Source: JAMXLO01 sp963794185
GTDB taxonomy: Bacteria > Pseudomonadota > Alphaproteobacteria > Acetobacterales > Acetobacteraceae
DNA: 64,000 bases
Direction of reading: 5' to 3'
NCBI GenBank assembly: GCA_963794185.1
Contig: CAWCDM010000141.1
Coordinates: 1 to 64,000, forward strand
Part shown: positions 8,142-18,306 of the stretch, one piece after another
Layout of the letters: each line of letters starts with the position of its first letter
Position numbering within the stretch: the first letter of the stretch is position 1
Position numbers and translations under genes: made by a program
The notes under the pieces: model-generated
Databases searched by the model: none
Seen by the model: only the letters and a program-made list of their open reading frames with translations
What the model was told of the DNA's origin: nothing

Positions 8142-11100
8142 CTACCGATCACGCGGCAGGCGTATGGTGAACTCGGTATACTCACCGACCAAACTGTCGA
8201 CCGTGATGGTGCCGCCGTGCTGCTGTGTGACGATGTCGTAGCTGATCGACAGGCCGAGGCCTGTGCCATCGCCGGTCGGCTTGGTGGTGAAGAACGGTTG
8301 AAACAACTTTTCCTTGATCTCGCCCGGGATGCCGATGCCGTTGTCTCGCACGCGGATCTCGACAGCGTCGCCGCGATCACGGGTTGTGACCTTGAGTGTG
8401 GCCGCGAAGCCTGGAGCGGCCTCGTTTCGGGCACGTTTGTTCGCAGCGTAGAAACCGTTGCTGAACAGGTTCAGAAATACCCGCGTCACGTCCTGCGGCA
8501 CCAGTTCGATGGGGGCGATGGCCTCGCCGAAATCGCGCTGCAGCGTGATATTGAAGCTCTGATCCTGGGCGCGGGCGCCATGATACGCGAGGTTCAGCGC
8601 CTCCTCGACAAGCGTGTTGAGGTCGACGCTTCGGCGCTCACCGGACCCGCCGCGCGAATGTTCCAGCATGCTCCTGACGATGCCGTCAGCGCGCCGCCCG
8701 TGCTCGGTGATCTTTTCCAGATTGCTCGTGAGCATACCGACGACTTCGTCGATATCGGCGCGCCTGTCGTCGTCCAGTGCTTCCAGCGCCGGTGCGGCAG
8801 TCTCTTTCAGTTCAGCCAGAAGCTCAACCGACAGGATGGCAAAGTTGTTGACGAAGTTGAGCGGGTTCTTGATCTCGTGCGCGATGCCGGCGGTGAGCTG
8901 ACCCAGCGAAGCCATCTTTTCGGCCTGGATCAGATTGGCCTGGGCGGCCTTCAGCTCGCGATAGGCGGCATCGATCGTTCGGCTCGCCGCCTCGGCTGCG
9001 TCGCGCGCCGCGCTTATCGCAGCCTCGTTCCGCTTGCGCTCGGTGATGTCGGCATAGATCATCACAAAGCCGCCACTCGGCACGGGGTTGTGGCGAACCT
9101 CGATCACCCGACCGTCCGGCCGCGTGCGCTCATACGAATAGTGGCGGCCGGCATTCTCCCTAAGTCGGCGAAGCTGGGCTTCCGGGTCGGCCGCCTCGCC
9201 GAACTCGCCCCGCTCGGTGAGATAGCGGATATATTCGGCGAAGGTTCGCCGCTCGGCGAGGTCGCCATCGGGTACGTCGAGGATTTCCTGAAACTTCCGA
9301 TTCCACGCCACCAGACGCGGCGTTTCGTCGAACATGGCCACGCCGTCAGCCATGTTCTCGAAGGTGGCGCGCAGCTCCGCCTGGCGTTGAGCGAGTTCGT
9401 CGGTGCGCGCACGCAGTTGGTGAAGCAGCCTGGCATTCTCCATCGCAATCACAGCCTGCGCGGCAAAGTTTTCCAACAGCGTGATCTGCTTGTCAGAGAA
9501 CGCCCGCACCTCCTGACGGTAAATCGCAATGATGCCGAGCACAGCCGCCTCCTTGAGAAGCGGTACCAGGAGGACAGTGCGTGCTCCGCCGAGGTCTACT
9601 GCTGCGCGGTCACTGGCGTCACCAGCCAGATAAGACGAATCGGTCATCAGATCCAGGATATGAAGTGAGCGCTTTGTTTCCAGAATCCGCGCCGCTCGTC
9701 CACCAGACGCCCCCATCGGTTGATTTTGCGCCCTGTAGTCGGCAAAAACGGCCGGCACGCCACGCGTTGCGACGGTAAGAAGGCGATGCCCGTCATAGGT
9801 GTGCAAGCCGCCGAACGCGGCTCCGCACAGCCGCATCGCCTTTTCGAGCACCGCATCGAACACTGGCGTGAGGTTGCCGGGCGAGGCGTTGATCACCTGA
9901 AGCACCTCGGCGGTCGCGGTCTGCTGTTCCAGCGCCTCGCGCTGCTCGGTGATAAGCCGTGCATTTTCGATCGCTATCACCGCCTGGTCGGCGAAGGTGG
10001 TGACCAGCTCGACCTGCCGGTCGGTGAACGGCTCCGCCATGCTCCTGGCCAGGCCGAAAACCCCGATCAACTCCCCGTCGCGCAACAGCGGAACACCCAG
10101 CATCGAGCGGACATCGCCGATCTGGGCCTGGTCTTTGGGTCCGTAGTAAGGATCGTGCAGCGCATCGACGATCTGGACGGCCCGTTGTTCCTGCATCGTC
10201 CGACCGACGAGGGTTTCGGGGCCGGCAGCGATTGGTGCGTTGCGTTCCAGCTCTTCGTATTCGCGCAGGTTATTGTGGCCGATCTCGAAATGACACCTGC
10301 CGTCCCGATATCGGTAGAGGCTCGCCCGTTCCGCCCGACAAAGATTGACAGCACTGGCAACAACTGTTTGCAACACGGTGTTCAGGTCGAATGCCGAGCG
10401 GCTGATGACCTTGAGCACGTCGCTGGTCGCAGTCTGGTATTCAAGTGACTCCTGCAGATCGCTGGTGCGCTGACGGAGATCGTCGAACAGCCGCGCGTTC
10501 TCGATTGCGATCACGGCCTGGTCGGCGAATGTGCTCACGAGCTCGACTTGCCGTTCCGTGAACGGTTCAACCCGTCTCCGTGCCAGACCGAAGACCCCGA
10601 TGAGCGCGCCATCGCGCAGCAGCGGCACACCCAGCATCGTGTGGACGCCGCCCACCCGCGCATCATTTTTCACCTCGTAAAGTGGATCGGTCCAGGCATC
10701 GAGGACCTGCACCGTGCGGCCTTGCATCGCTACGCGCCCGACCAGCGTGCCGGTCCCCGGATGGATTATGGCTTCACGCTCGAGGCGTTCGTACTCCGGG
10801 AGCATGGACGTTCCCGCGGCCCATCGGTACGCGCCATCCTGGTGCCGGTAGATGACCGCCTGATCCGCGCGGCACAACCGAGTCGCCGTATCGACGGCCG
10901 CCTGGAATACCGGATCGAGGTTGAAGCCAGACCGGCTGATGACCTTCAGCACGTCGCTGGTGGCGGTCTGGTATTCGAGCAACTCCTGCAGATCGCCGGT
11001 ACGTTTCCGCAGTTCGCCGAGCAGACGCGCGTTCTCCATCGCGATCACCGCCTGCGCGGCGAAGTTTTCCACAAGCGCGATCTCTTTCTTCGAGAACGGG

Positions 11101-12131
11101 CGGACTTCAAGGCGGTACCCGGTGATGAAGCCCAGCACAGCGCCGTCCTTGCGCAGCGGCACGACGAGCATCGTCCGCGTATCGGATTCCTCGATCAACA
11201 TGCGCGCCATCTCGTCGCCCGGCGGCGGCTTGAGAACCTTCAAATCCGGGATGTGAATCAGGCGTGCACCGTCGAGCAAGGCCCGATGAACGAAAGCAGG
11301 GCGATTGGGCTGGCGCAAGAATGCAGCAACAGCTTCGGAGAAGCCATGCGCGGACAAGGCGCGGATATCGCTGCCGTCATAGATCAGCAAGGAACCTGCG
11401 GTAGCGCCACAAAGGCCGTGCGCCTTGTCCAGGATCGCCTCGAACACCGGTTCGAGATTGCCGGGCGAGGCGTTGATGATGGCGAGTACTTTGGCGGTCG
11501 CGGTCTGCTGCTCCAGCGCCTCGCGCTGCTCGGTCAGCAGCCGCGCGTTCTCCATCGCAATCACCGCCTGCGCGGCGAAGCTTTCCAGCAGTGCGATTGC
11601 CCTCTCCGAAAACGGACGGACCTCATAGCGGAACGCGCTGATGCTGCCGAGCAGGCTCCCGTCCTTACGCAAGGGCACCATCAAAAACGTCCGGAGCGTC
11701 GTGTCCTCAACGAAACCGCGCGTAACCACATCACTCGGAGAGACTTCGATCGCCCTTAGATCGGGGGTGTGAAACAAACGCTCGCCCCGGATCAAGGCCA
11801 GCGAGCCGACGCCACCCCGGTGGGGTGCGTGCAACGACAACGCAAACACATCGGGGAAGCCATGCGTTGCCACCCTGCGGAAATACTCGCCATCGTAGGT
11901 CGCCAGGGCGCCGACCGTGGCGCCGCAAAGCGTATGCGCCTTCTCGAGGATTGCCTGGAACACCGGCAGCGGATCGCCCGGATTGCGGTTGATGACGTCC
12001 AGCACCTCCGCCAGCGCAGCCTCCCGCGCCAGTGCCGCGTCGCGCTGGGCGCGATATTCGTCGAGCCTTTGCTGCAGCTCCGCGTGGGCGCGCTGGAGAT
12101 CCGCCACCGCATCGTCGTGGGTGGCGGTCAT
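8142..12131 (-). CDS. Multi-GAF / PAS hybrid-sensor histidine kinase (1329 aa), intact
   Basis: A very large sensor kinase with five GAF modules (about residues 45-200, 215-375, 385-555, 560-735, 740-905), each preceded by a short coiled coil such as EQQTATAKVL. A PAS domain follows (about 925-1045, ending ITERKRNE), then HisKA with the phospho-acceptor His in AGIAHEIKNPLNFVNNFA (about 1085) and an HATPase_c domain with NGIGIP, FFTTKP and GTGLGLSI. No transmembrane segment, so it is probably cytosolic, sensing small ligands or redox state. The ATG is at 12131. It is the last gene of a leftward cluster; the gap to the receiver-cyclase gene is 82 bases. Its domain style matches the decayed kinase at 13856-17934, so the two are probably ancient paralogues. 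Confidence 0.92.
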   Translation of the reverse strand: MTATHDDAVADLQRAHAELQQRLDEYRAQRDAALAREAALAEVLDVINRNPGDPLPVFQAILEKAHTLCGATVGALATYDGEYFRRVATHGFPDVFALSLHAPHRGGVGSLALIRGERLFHTPDLRAIEVSPSDVVTRGFVEDTTLRTFLMVPLRKDGSLLGSISAFRYEVRPFSERAIALLESFAAQAVIAMENARLLTEQREALEQQTATAKVLAIINASPGNLEPVFEAILDKAHGLCGATAGSLLIYDGSDIRALSAHGFSEAVAAFLRQPNRPAFVHRALLDGARLIHIPDLKVLKPPPGDEMARMLIEESDTRTMLVVPLRKDGAVLGFITGYRLEVRPFSKKEIALVENFAAQAVIAMENARLLGELRKRTGDLQELLEYQTATSDVLKVISRSGFNLDPVFQAAVDTATRLCRADQAVIYRHQDGAYRWAAGTSMLPEYERLEREAIIHPGTGTLVGRVAMQGRTVQVLDAWTDPLYEVKNDARVGGVHTMLGVPLLRDGALIGVFGLARRRVEPFTERQVELVSTFADQAVIAIENARLFDDLRQRTSDLQESLEYQTATSDVLKVISRSAFDLNTVLQTVVASAVNLCRAERASLYRYRDGRCHFEIGHNNLREYEELERNAPIAAGPETLVGRTMQEQRAVQIVDALHDPYYGPKDQAQIGDVRSMLGVPLLRDGELIGVFGLARSMAEPFTDRQVELVTTFADQAVIAIENARLITEQREALEQQTATAEVLQVINASPGNLTPVFDAVLEKAMRLCGAAFGGLHTYDGHRLLTVATRGVPAVFADYRAQNQPMGASGGRAARILETKRSLHILDLMTDSSYLAGDASDRAAVDLGGARTVLLVPLLKEAAVLGIIAIYRQEVRAFSDKQITLLENFAAQAVIAMENARLLHQLRARTDELAQRQAELRATFENMADGVAMFDETPRLVAWNRKFQEILDVPDGDLAERRTFAEYIRYLTERGEFGEAADPEAQLRRLRENAGRHYSYERTRPDGRVIEVRHNPVPSGGFVMIYADITERKRNEAAISAARDAAEAASRTIDAAYRELKAAQANLIQAEKMASLGQLTAGIAHEIKNPLNFVNNFAILSVELLAELKETAAPALEALDDDRRADIDEVVGMLTSNLEKITEHGRRADGIVRSMLEHSRGGSGERRSVDLNTLVEEALNLAYHGARAQDQSFNITLQRDFGEAIAPIELVPQDVTRVFLNLFSNGFYAANKRARNEAAPGFAATLKVTTRDRGDAVEIRVRDNGIGIPGEIKEKLFQPFFTTKPTGDGTGLGLSISYDIVTQQHGGTITVDSLVGEYTEFTIRLPRDR

Positions 12132-12213
12132 TGCGTTGCCCCATTGCCGAATGCCGCCACCCGTGCATGCATGGCTGGGTCAGACCGATCCATGACCGGG
12201 ACGACGCGCATTG

Positions 12214-13464
12214 TCATTCCAGTGCGACCGAGACGCCGGTGGCACCGCCAAGCAGGCGTCGCAAATGAAAGCTGACCAGCCCGTCGCCGCTGTCCTGTCC
12301 CAGCAGTGCGGCGAACGCGGACAACGCGGTCGGGTCACAGACTTCCGCCCTGGCGAACGCATCCAGATAGGCGGCGGTCAACGCGTCGGCATGACGCTCC
12401 GCCGTCAGCGGCTCATGCACCAGCAGGGCTTCGCTGCGGCCGCGCAGGATCACGCTGCCGACCGGACGGCCACGGAAATCGGGTATGCGCTCGACGACGC
12501 TGCCGCTGACGCAGATACGGGTGCCAAGCTGCTTGTTGGCCGCTTCGAGTCTCGCTGCAATGTTGATGGTGTCGCCGTAGGCGGTGTAGTCGAAGAAATG
12601 GCCGCCGCCGAAGCTGCCGACCAGCGCCGAACCGGCGTTGATCCCGATGCGCGTTGCCCCGACCGCCACCTCCTGCGTACGCCAACGCGCGCGAAACGCC
12701 TCGGCGTACGAGTCGAGCGCCATGGCGCAGGCGACCGCGCGCGCGGCGTGATCGGGCTGGTCAGTGGGCGCGCCGAACAGCACGTTCAGCGCGTCGCCGA
12801 TGATCTTCACCACGGTGCCGCCGTGGTCGAACACGATCTCGGTCATGCCGGCGAGATATTCGTTCAATAGCGGCGCGACCATGCCCGGTGAGAGGGCTTC
12901 TGCCAGCGTCGTGAAGCCGGTGATATCCGTGAACATCGAGCTGATATCGCGCCGCTGGACGCCGAGGTCGATGTCATCCGTTGACGCGGCGAGGCGTTCC
13001 GCCAGGCTGGGCGAGAAGTACCGCGCCAGTTGTGCCCGCGCCCGTTCCGCCTCCTGCTGGCGGCGCTGATAGTTGCGGGTGATCTCCAGGTTGCGCAGGG
13101 TCTTGCCGATGGTCGTTTCAAGGTCGGCGAAATCGATCGGCTTGGTCAGAAAATCGAAGGCGCCGCGGTTCATCGCGGTGCGGATATTGGCCATGTCGCC
13201 GTAGGCGGAGACGATGACGGTGGCCAGTTTGTCCTCGCGCTCCTGCAGCCGGACCAGCAGTGTCAGCCCATCCATCCTCGGCATGTTGATGTCGGCGACG
13301 ACCATGTCGATGGCTGGGTCCTCGGCCAGCACCGCCAGCGCACTTACGCCGTCCTCGGCGAAGGCGAAGCTGAATGACCCGTCGCGGATCTGCCGGCGGA
13401 AGCGTTGCGAGATCAGCAACGCCAGGTCCGGCTCGTCGTCGACGACCAGAATGCGCGTCGTCAT
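12214..13464 (-). CDS. Response regulator with class III adenylate/guanylate cyclase output
   Basis: A 416-residue protein. Residues 1-125 form a receiver domain (ILVVDDEPD; phospho-acceptor Asp in VVADINMPRMDG; VSAYGD; the Lys in FLTKPID). A linker with heptad-like character follows (about 130-165), then a class III nucleotide cyclase catalytic domain (SSMFTDITGFTTL, GGTVVKIIGDALNVLFGAP, YTAYGDTINIAARLE). The two metal-binding aspartates are present (FTD and IGD). It should make cAMP or cGMP under control of phosphorylation by a kinase of this locus. The ATG at 13464 overlaps the stop of the preceding receiver gene by four bases (ATGA), so the two are translationally coupled. An upstream extension of the frame is an antisense-like shadow of that gene. 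Confidence 0.93.
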   Translation of the reverse strand: MTTRILVVDDEPDLALLISQRFRRQIRDGSFSFAFAEDGVSALAVLAEDPAIDMVVADINMPRMDGLTLLVRLQEREDKLATVIVSAYGDMANIRTAMNRGAFDFLTKPIDFADLETTIGKTLRNLEITRNYQRRQQEAERARAQLARYFSPSLAERLAASTDDIDLGVQRRDISSMFTDITGFTTLAEALSPGMVAPLLNEYLAGMTEIVFDHGGTVVKIIGDALNVLFGAPTDQPDHAARAVACAMALDSYAEAFRARWRTQEVAVGATRIGINAGSALVGSFGGGHFFDYTAYGDTINIAARLEAANKQLGTRICVSGSVVERIPDFRGRPVGSVILRGRSEALLVHEPLTAERHADALTAAYLDAFARAEVCDPTALSAFAALLGQDSGDGLVSFHLRRLLGGATGVSVALE

Positions 13465-13859
13465 CCGCTGCCCCTGGCTTCCGCGATCACCGCCGTGACG
13501 TCCTGCTTCAGTTGCGGAAAATCGACTGGCTTGGTCAGGAACTTGCTCGCCCCCCGCGCAAGCGCCATCGCCACCCGGTCGGCATCGCCGTAGGCCGAGA
13601 TCATGAACACCGGCAGTTGGGGCCGTCGTGCCTTCACTGCCGGCAACAGGTCGAGCCCGCTCATGCCCGGCATGTTGATGTCCGAGACCAGCAGAATGAT
13701 CTCCTCGCCGATGCAGCCGTCGAGCTTGCCCAGGGCGGCCTCGCCGGACAACGCGAAATCGAGGGTGTAAAGCCCCTGGCGAACCTCGCGCCTGAATTGC
13801 TGGCGGAACAGCATTTCCACGTCCGGCTCGTCGTCGACGACCAGCACCCTGACCGTCAT
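13461..13859 (-). CDS. Single-domain response regulator (CheY-like)
   Basis: A 132-residue stand-alone receiver: VLVVDDEPDVEMLF at the N terminus, the phosphorylated Asp in LLVSDINMPGMSG, Ser/Ala in MISAYGD, and the conserved Lys in FLTKPVDF. There is no output domain, so it acts by protein contact, perhaps relaying phosphate among the kinases here. Its ATG at 13859 overlaps the stop of the upstream kinase (TGA 13856-13858), and its own stop overlaps the start of the receiver-cyclase, which is strong evidence for one operon. The start chosen gives the canonical MTVRVLVVDDEP; the longer open frame to 14087 is the kinase read in another frame. Confidence 0.92.
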   Translation of the reverse strand: MTVRVLVVDDEPDVEMLFRQQFRREVRQGLYTLDFALSGEAALGKLDGCIGEEIILLVSDINMPGMSGLDLLPAVKARRPQLPVFMISAYGDADRVAMALARGASKFLTKPVDFPQLKQDVTAVIAEARGSG

Positions 13860-16800
13860 GTCTGGCCTCCATCGCTCGCCGGCATCCTGCGCGGCAGCGT
13901 AATGACGAATTCGGTGAATGTGTCGGTCTTGCTGTCCACGTTCAATTGTCCACCGTGCTGTTTGACGACGATATCGTAGCTGAGCGACAGGCCGAGCCCG
14001 GTGCCTTCGCCGGCCGGCTTGGTGGTGACGAACGGCTCGAAGATTTTCCCCCGCACCGCCTCGCTGATCCCCGTGCCGTTGTCGCACACGCGGATCTCTA
14101 CCTGCTCGCCAAGACCGCGCGTGGCGAGCCGCAGCGTCGGCTCGAAGTCCTTGTCTGCGGTCTGGCTGGCACGATTGCGCGCGGCGTAGAAGCCATTGCT
14201 GATCAGGTTCAGCATCACGCGGATGAACTCCTGCGGATAGAGATCGACCGAACCTGCCGCCGGATCGAGGTCCTTCTCCAGCGTGATGTTGAACCCCGGG
14301 GTCTCCGCCCGTGCGCCGTGGTAGGCGAGGTTCAGTGCCTCCTCGACGGTGGTGTTCAGATCGATCGCGCGTTGTTCGCTGGGCCCGGAGCGCGAGTGCA
14401 GCAGCATGTTCTTGACGATGCTGTCGGCACGCCTTCCGTGCTGGGCGATCTTCTCCAGGTTGCCCTTCAGGGTCGCGGTCAGCTCGTCGATCTCGCCACG
14501 CAGATGGGCGGCGATGGCGAGCCTGTCCGGTGCCACCGCCTCGCGCAGCTCGTCGAGCAGATCGACGGACAGGTCGGCAAAATTGTTTACGAAGTTTAGC
14601 GGGTTCTTGATCTCGTGCGCGATGCCGGCGGTGAGTTGGCCCAGTGAGGCCATCTTCTCCGACTGCACCAGCCGGTCCTGAGCGCGGCGCAGATCGACCA
14701 GCGCGGCCTCGGCGGCGGTGCGCGCGCGCCGCGCCTCCTGGAACAGCTCCGCGTTCTCAATTGCGAGCACGGCCTGTCCGGCGAAGGTCTGCAAGAGCGT
14801 GGGGATGGTCGGTGCGAAGCCGCCGACGGTGCGCCGGCGGATCACGAGCCCGCCTACCACCTTTTCGTCCCACAGCAGCGGGACGGCAAGCACGGCATGG
14901 ATTCCGCGCAGCACGATACCGGCGTCGGCGAGCGTCGGATCCTGCTGCACATCCTCGATATGCACCGGTGCACGCAGTACGGCCGCACGGCCGAGATGGG
15001 TCTCGCCCAACCTGACCTTGCGATCGCGCAACCACTCGACCCGCTCCGCGCTCATCCCGAAGGTCGCCTTGGGGACGAAGACCTCCTCGGACATATCGAA
15101 TTCGTAAATCGTGCCTTCGTCGGCCTGAGAGAGCTGCACCGCGCGGCTGATTATGGTGGAAAGAACGGTGTCGAGATCGAGCGAGGAGTTGACCGCACGC
15201 AGCACCTCCTCCAGAGCTTGCAGTTCGGTGATCGAACGGGTCAGCGCGGCAGTGCGCTCGCGCAGCGCGCGGAAGTTTGCGACGCTGCCGATCGCGATCA
15301 CCGCCTGTTCGGCAAAGGTCTGCAACAGCGCGATCTGGCTGTCGGAAAATCCGCCTTCCTGGCTGCCGTTCAGGGCGATTGCGCCGATCGGTTGCTCGTC
15401 GCGCAGCAACGGGATCGCGACGATTGCGCTGCCGCCGAGATCGCGGGCCATCTGCGATATGTCGGGGTCGGCGGCCACGTTCGGCACATGGATGACGCGC
15501 CGCTCCAGTATCGACCGCCCGGCCACGGTGCCACTGTCCGCAGGACGCGGGAACTGGCGGGCGAACGCGGCGGTCGCCTCCGGGGCCGTTCCGTAGCCTG
15601 CCCGGAAGTGCAGGAGCGTGCCGTCGAATTCCCACAGGCCCGCGCGCGACTCGCACAGCTCCGCGGCATGGCGCGTGATCAGGTCGAACACCGGCTGCGT
15701 GTCGTCGGGCGAATCCGACATCGCCTTCAGGACATCGATGGTCGCGGACTGCTGCTCGATCCGCTCGCCATATTCACTGTTACGTTGCGCCAGTGCGGCG
15801 GTGCGCGCCTGCAATTCGCGGTACGTCTCGGCGCTGCCGATGGCGATCACCGCCTGCTCGGAAAAAGTCCGCAGCAGCGCTATCTGACTGTCGGTGAATG
15901 GTCCGGTGCTGTTAACGAGCGTAATCACGCCAATCGGCGATCCCTCTTGCATCAGCGGAACCGATAACTGTGCCCTCATACCGAGCGCTTTAACGACCGA
16001 GTCCAGCTCGGGGTCGCCCTGAAGATCCGGAACATGGACAACCTGCCTTTCCAGAATTGCCCGACAGGTAATCGATGCCCTGGTCGGCACCATCGGAAAC
16101 ATCGCTAGATACCTGGCCTTTGCCTCCGGATCGATTGTGACCTCAGACACCGTCCGGAAGTGCACCAGCTTTCCATCGAACTCGAACAGTGCGACGCCGG
16201 CCCCGTTACACAATTCGCTGGCCCGCTGTGTGATCAAATCGAATACCGGCTGGGGATCTCCCGGCGAGGCGGACATCGCCTTCAGCACGTCAATTGTCGC
16301 GGATTGCTGTTCGATCCGCTCGCCATACTCGCTGTTGCGCTGGGCCAGAGCCGCGGTGCGCGCCTGCAATTCGCGGTACGTCTCGGCGCTGCCGATGGCG
16401 ATCACCGCCTGCTCGGCAAATGTCTTCAGCAGGTCCACCTGAGTCGTGGAGGACGCGCCTGGCGTTGCTTCGCCCGATCGCGATCGCGCCGACCGGCGCG
16501 CCCGCGCGCAGCAGCGGCACCGCAATGATCGAGCGATCCCATGAACCGCCGGTTCTCGCTCTTGCGAAATGCTGCGGGTCCGCCCGCACATCCGGGATCT
16601 GTACGGCGGCGCGGGCGAGCATGGCCCGGCCGAACATGCTCGTCCGCGGCGACCGGCCGCGGGAACTGCGCCTCGTAGCTCCGCGCTATGTCGCCGGTCA
16701 TGCCCGTATGGGCCTGCAGGTGCAGCATATCGCCGTCGACCAGCGCCACCATCGCGCGCTCCGCCTCGCAGAACCTGCGCGCCCGATCCACGATCAGTTC

Positions 16801-17934
16801 GAACACCGGGCGCGCATCGCCGGGCGAGGCCGACATCACCTTCAGCACGTCGATGGTCGCGGTCTGCTGCTCGATCCGCTCGCCGTATTCGCTGTTGCGC
16901 CGGGCCAGTTCGGCGGTGCGCGCGCGCAATTCACCCAGCGCCGTGGCGCTGGCAATGGCGATCACCGCCTGTTCGGCGAAGGCCTCGACAAGTGCGACCT
17001 CGGCGGCGTCGAACCCTCCCGTCTCTTTGTGCCCGAGCACGATGCTGCCGAACACACGCCCGTCGCGCAGCAGCGGCACGCCGAGCAGGGACCGCGAGCC
17101 GAACCGACGCATAATATCCCGCGAGCTCTCGCCATAGGCACTGTCAGAGTCCAGGTCGCGGACCTGGATGATGCCACGGCTTAGCGTCACGCGCCCGTGT
17201 ATTGTGTCGGGGTTCGGCGGCCGTGGCCAATTCAGGTCGCTGAGTTGGGCCGTCGCCGAAATCGCCGCCGTCGCGCGCCCGCATATGCAGCAGTGCGCCG
17301 TCATATTCGGTCACGCTCGCCCGCGCCGCATTGCACAACTCGCGTGCGCGACGCGCAATGAGGTCAAAGACCGGCTGCGGATCGTCAGGCGAGGCGGAGA
17401 TCGTCTTCAGTACCTCGATGCTGGCCGCCTGGCGGGCGATCAGCGCGCGGTTCTCGGCGTCGCTTGCGGCGAGCGCCTGTTTGGCGGCCTGAAGCTCGGC
17501 CGCGCGCTGGCGCACCTCGGTGATGTCGGACACGGCGCCGACCAGCCGCGTGACCCGTCCAGCGGCATCACGCTCCACCGTGGTCTGATCGCGCAGCCAG
17601 CGATATTCGCCGCTGGCCATTCTGGCCCGATAGGTGAACTCCGCACGGTCGGCATTGCCCTTGAGGTAGGCGATCCGCGCGGCGCGGTAACCAGCCTGGT
17701 CGTCCTTGTGTATCGCCTCCCAGGAGCGCCGCCGGGTCCAGATGCCGGGCTCGTAGCCGAACAGGTCGAGCAACGCCGGAGAGAAATGAAGCTGATCGCT
17801 CCCAGGCAACCACTCATAATAGCCACATAATATGCCACATTGACCGCACGCGCAACGAGTTCGAACATGTTCCCCACTACGCCATCGCCATCTGGTGCCG
17901 GCCGTCGCGCTTGGGCCTTCGTTATGGTGGTCAT
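13856..17934 (-). pseudogene. PAS / multi-GAF histidine kinase, broken by several frameshifts
   Basis: Originally a kinase of about 1350 residues, starting at the ATG at 17934 (GGGGGAAAC upstream). The order is a PAS domain (LHFSPALLDLFGYEPG to GAVSDITEV), several GAF domains, then HisKA (AGIAHEIKNPLNFVNNFA) and HATPase (NGTGIS, GTGLGLSL). The 3' 2.6 kb, about 13856-16470, is a clean frame. Upstream, the reading must change frame near 16473-16475 (GGG for GG on the coding strand), near 16640, and at 17250-17251 (GG for G). There is also an imperfect 11-bp duplication near 17825 that shifts the frame inside the PAS domain. As it stands no full-length protein is made, although a C-terminal kinase fragment could be translated. 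Sequencing error may explain some, but not all, lesions. Confidence 0.85.
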
Positions 17935-18306
17935 GTTTCCCCCAAGCTGGTCACGGCCGCACTCCGGTCGTCATCGGATCGCGAGCCTAGCCATAGTTCG
18001 CCTCCGGTCCAAACATTCCCTGAGGCGCGGCGAGCACAGTGCAATCGGAAAACTCTAATTCCCCTCCAGATCTGTTGTCACGACGAAGCGACAGATGGAG
18101 AGGGCCCTGCGTGTCATTGCCGCAAGCAGGTGCGGACTAGTGCCGCCGAGCCACTTTGCGGTGCCCGCACCGCGCCTCGCTGGGCAAATTGGTGCATCGA
18201 GACGATTCACGCGGCAGCGCTGTGCGGCCCTGGTTCGTCGCGGCGAACTGGATCGAGAGGAATGACCAAGCCAGGCGATGCCGTGCCGGTCTACTTGGCA
18301 GGGCCA
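17935..18306. other. Intergenic region upstream of the signalling operon
   Basis: About 370 bases that should contain the promoter of the leftward kinase operon. Open frames crossing it on the plus strand are shadows of flanking genes. A CTAGTGCC sequence near 18139 resembles an IS630 end, but no partner was found. Confidence 0.45.

Noticed and set aside
18130..18150. ACTAGTGCC resembling an IS630 end
   Set aside because: No second end and no transposase remnant in reach.
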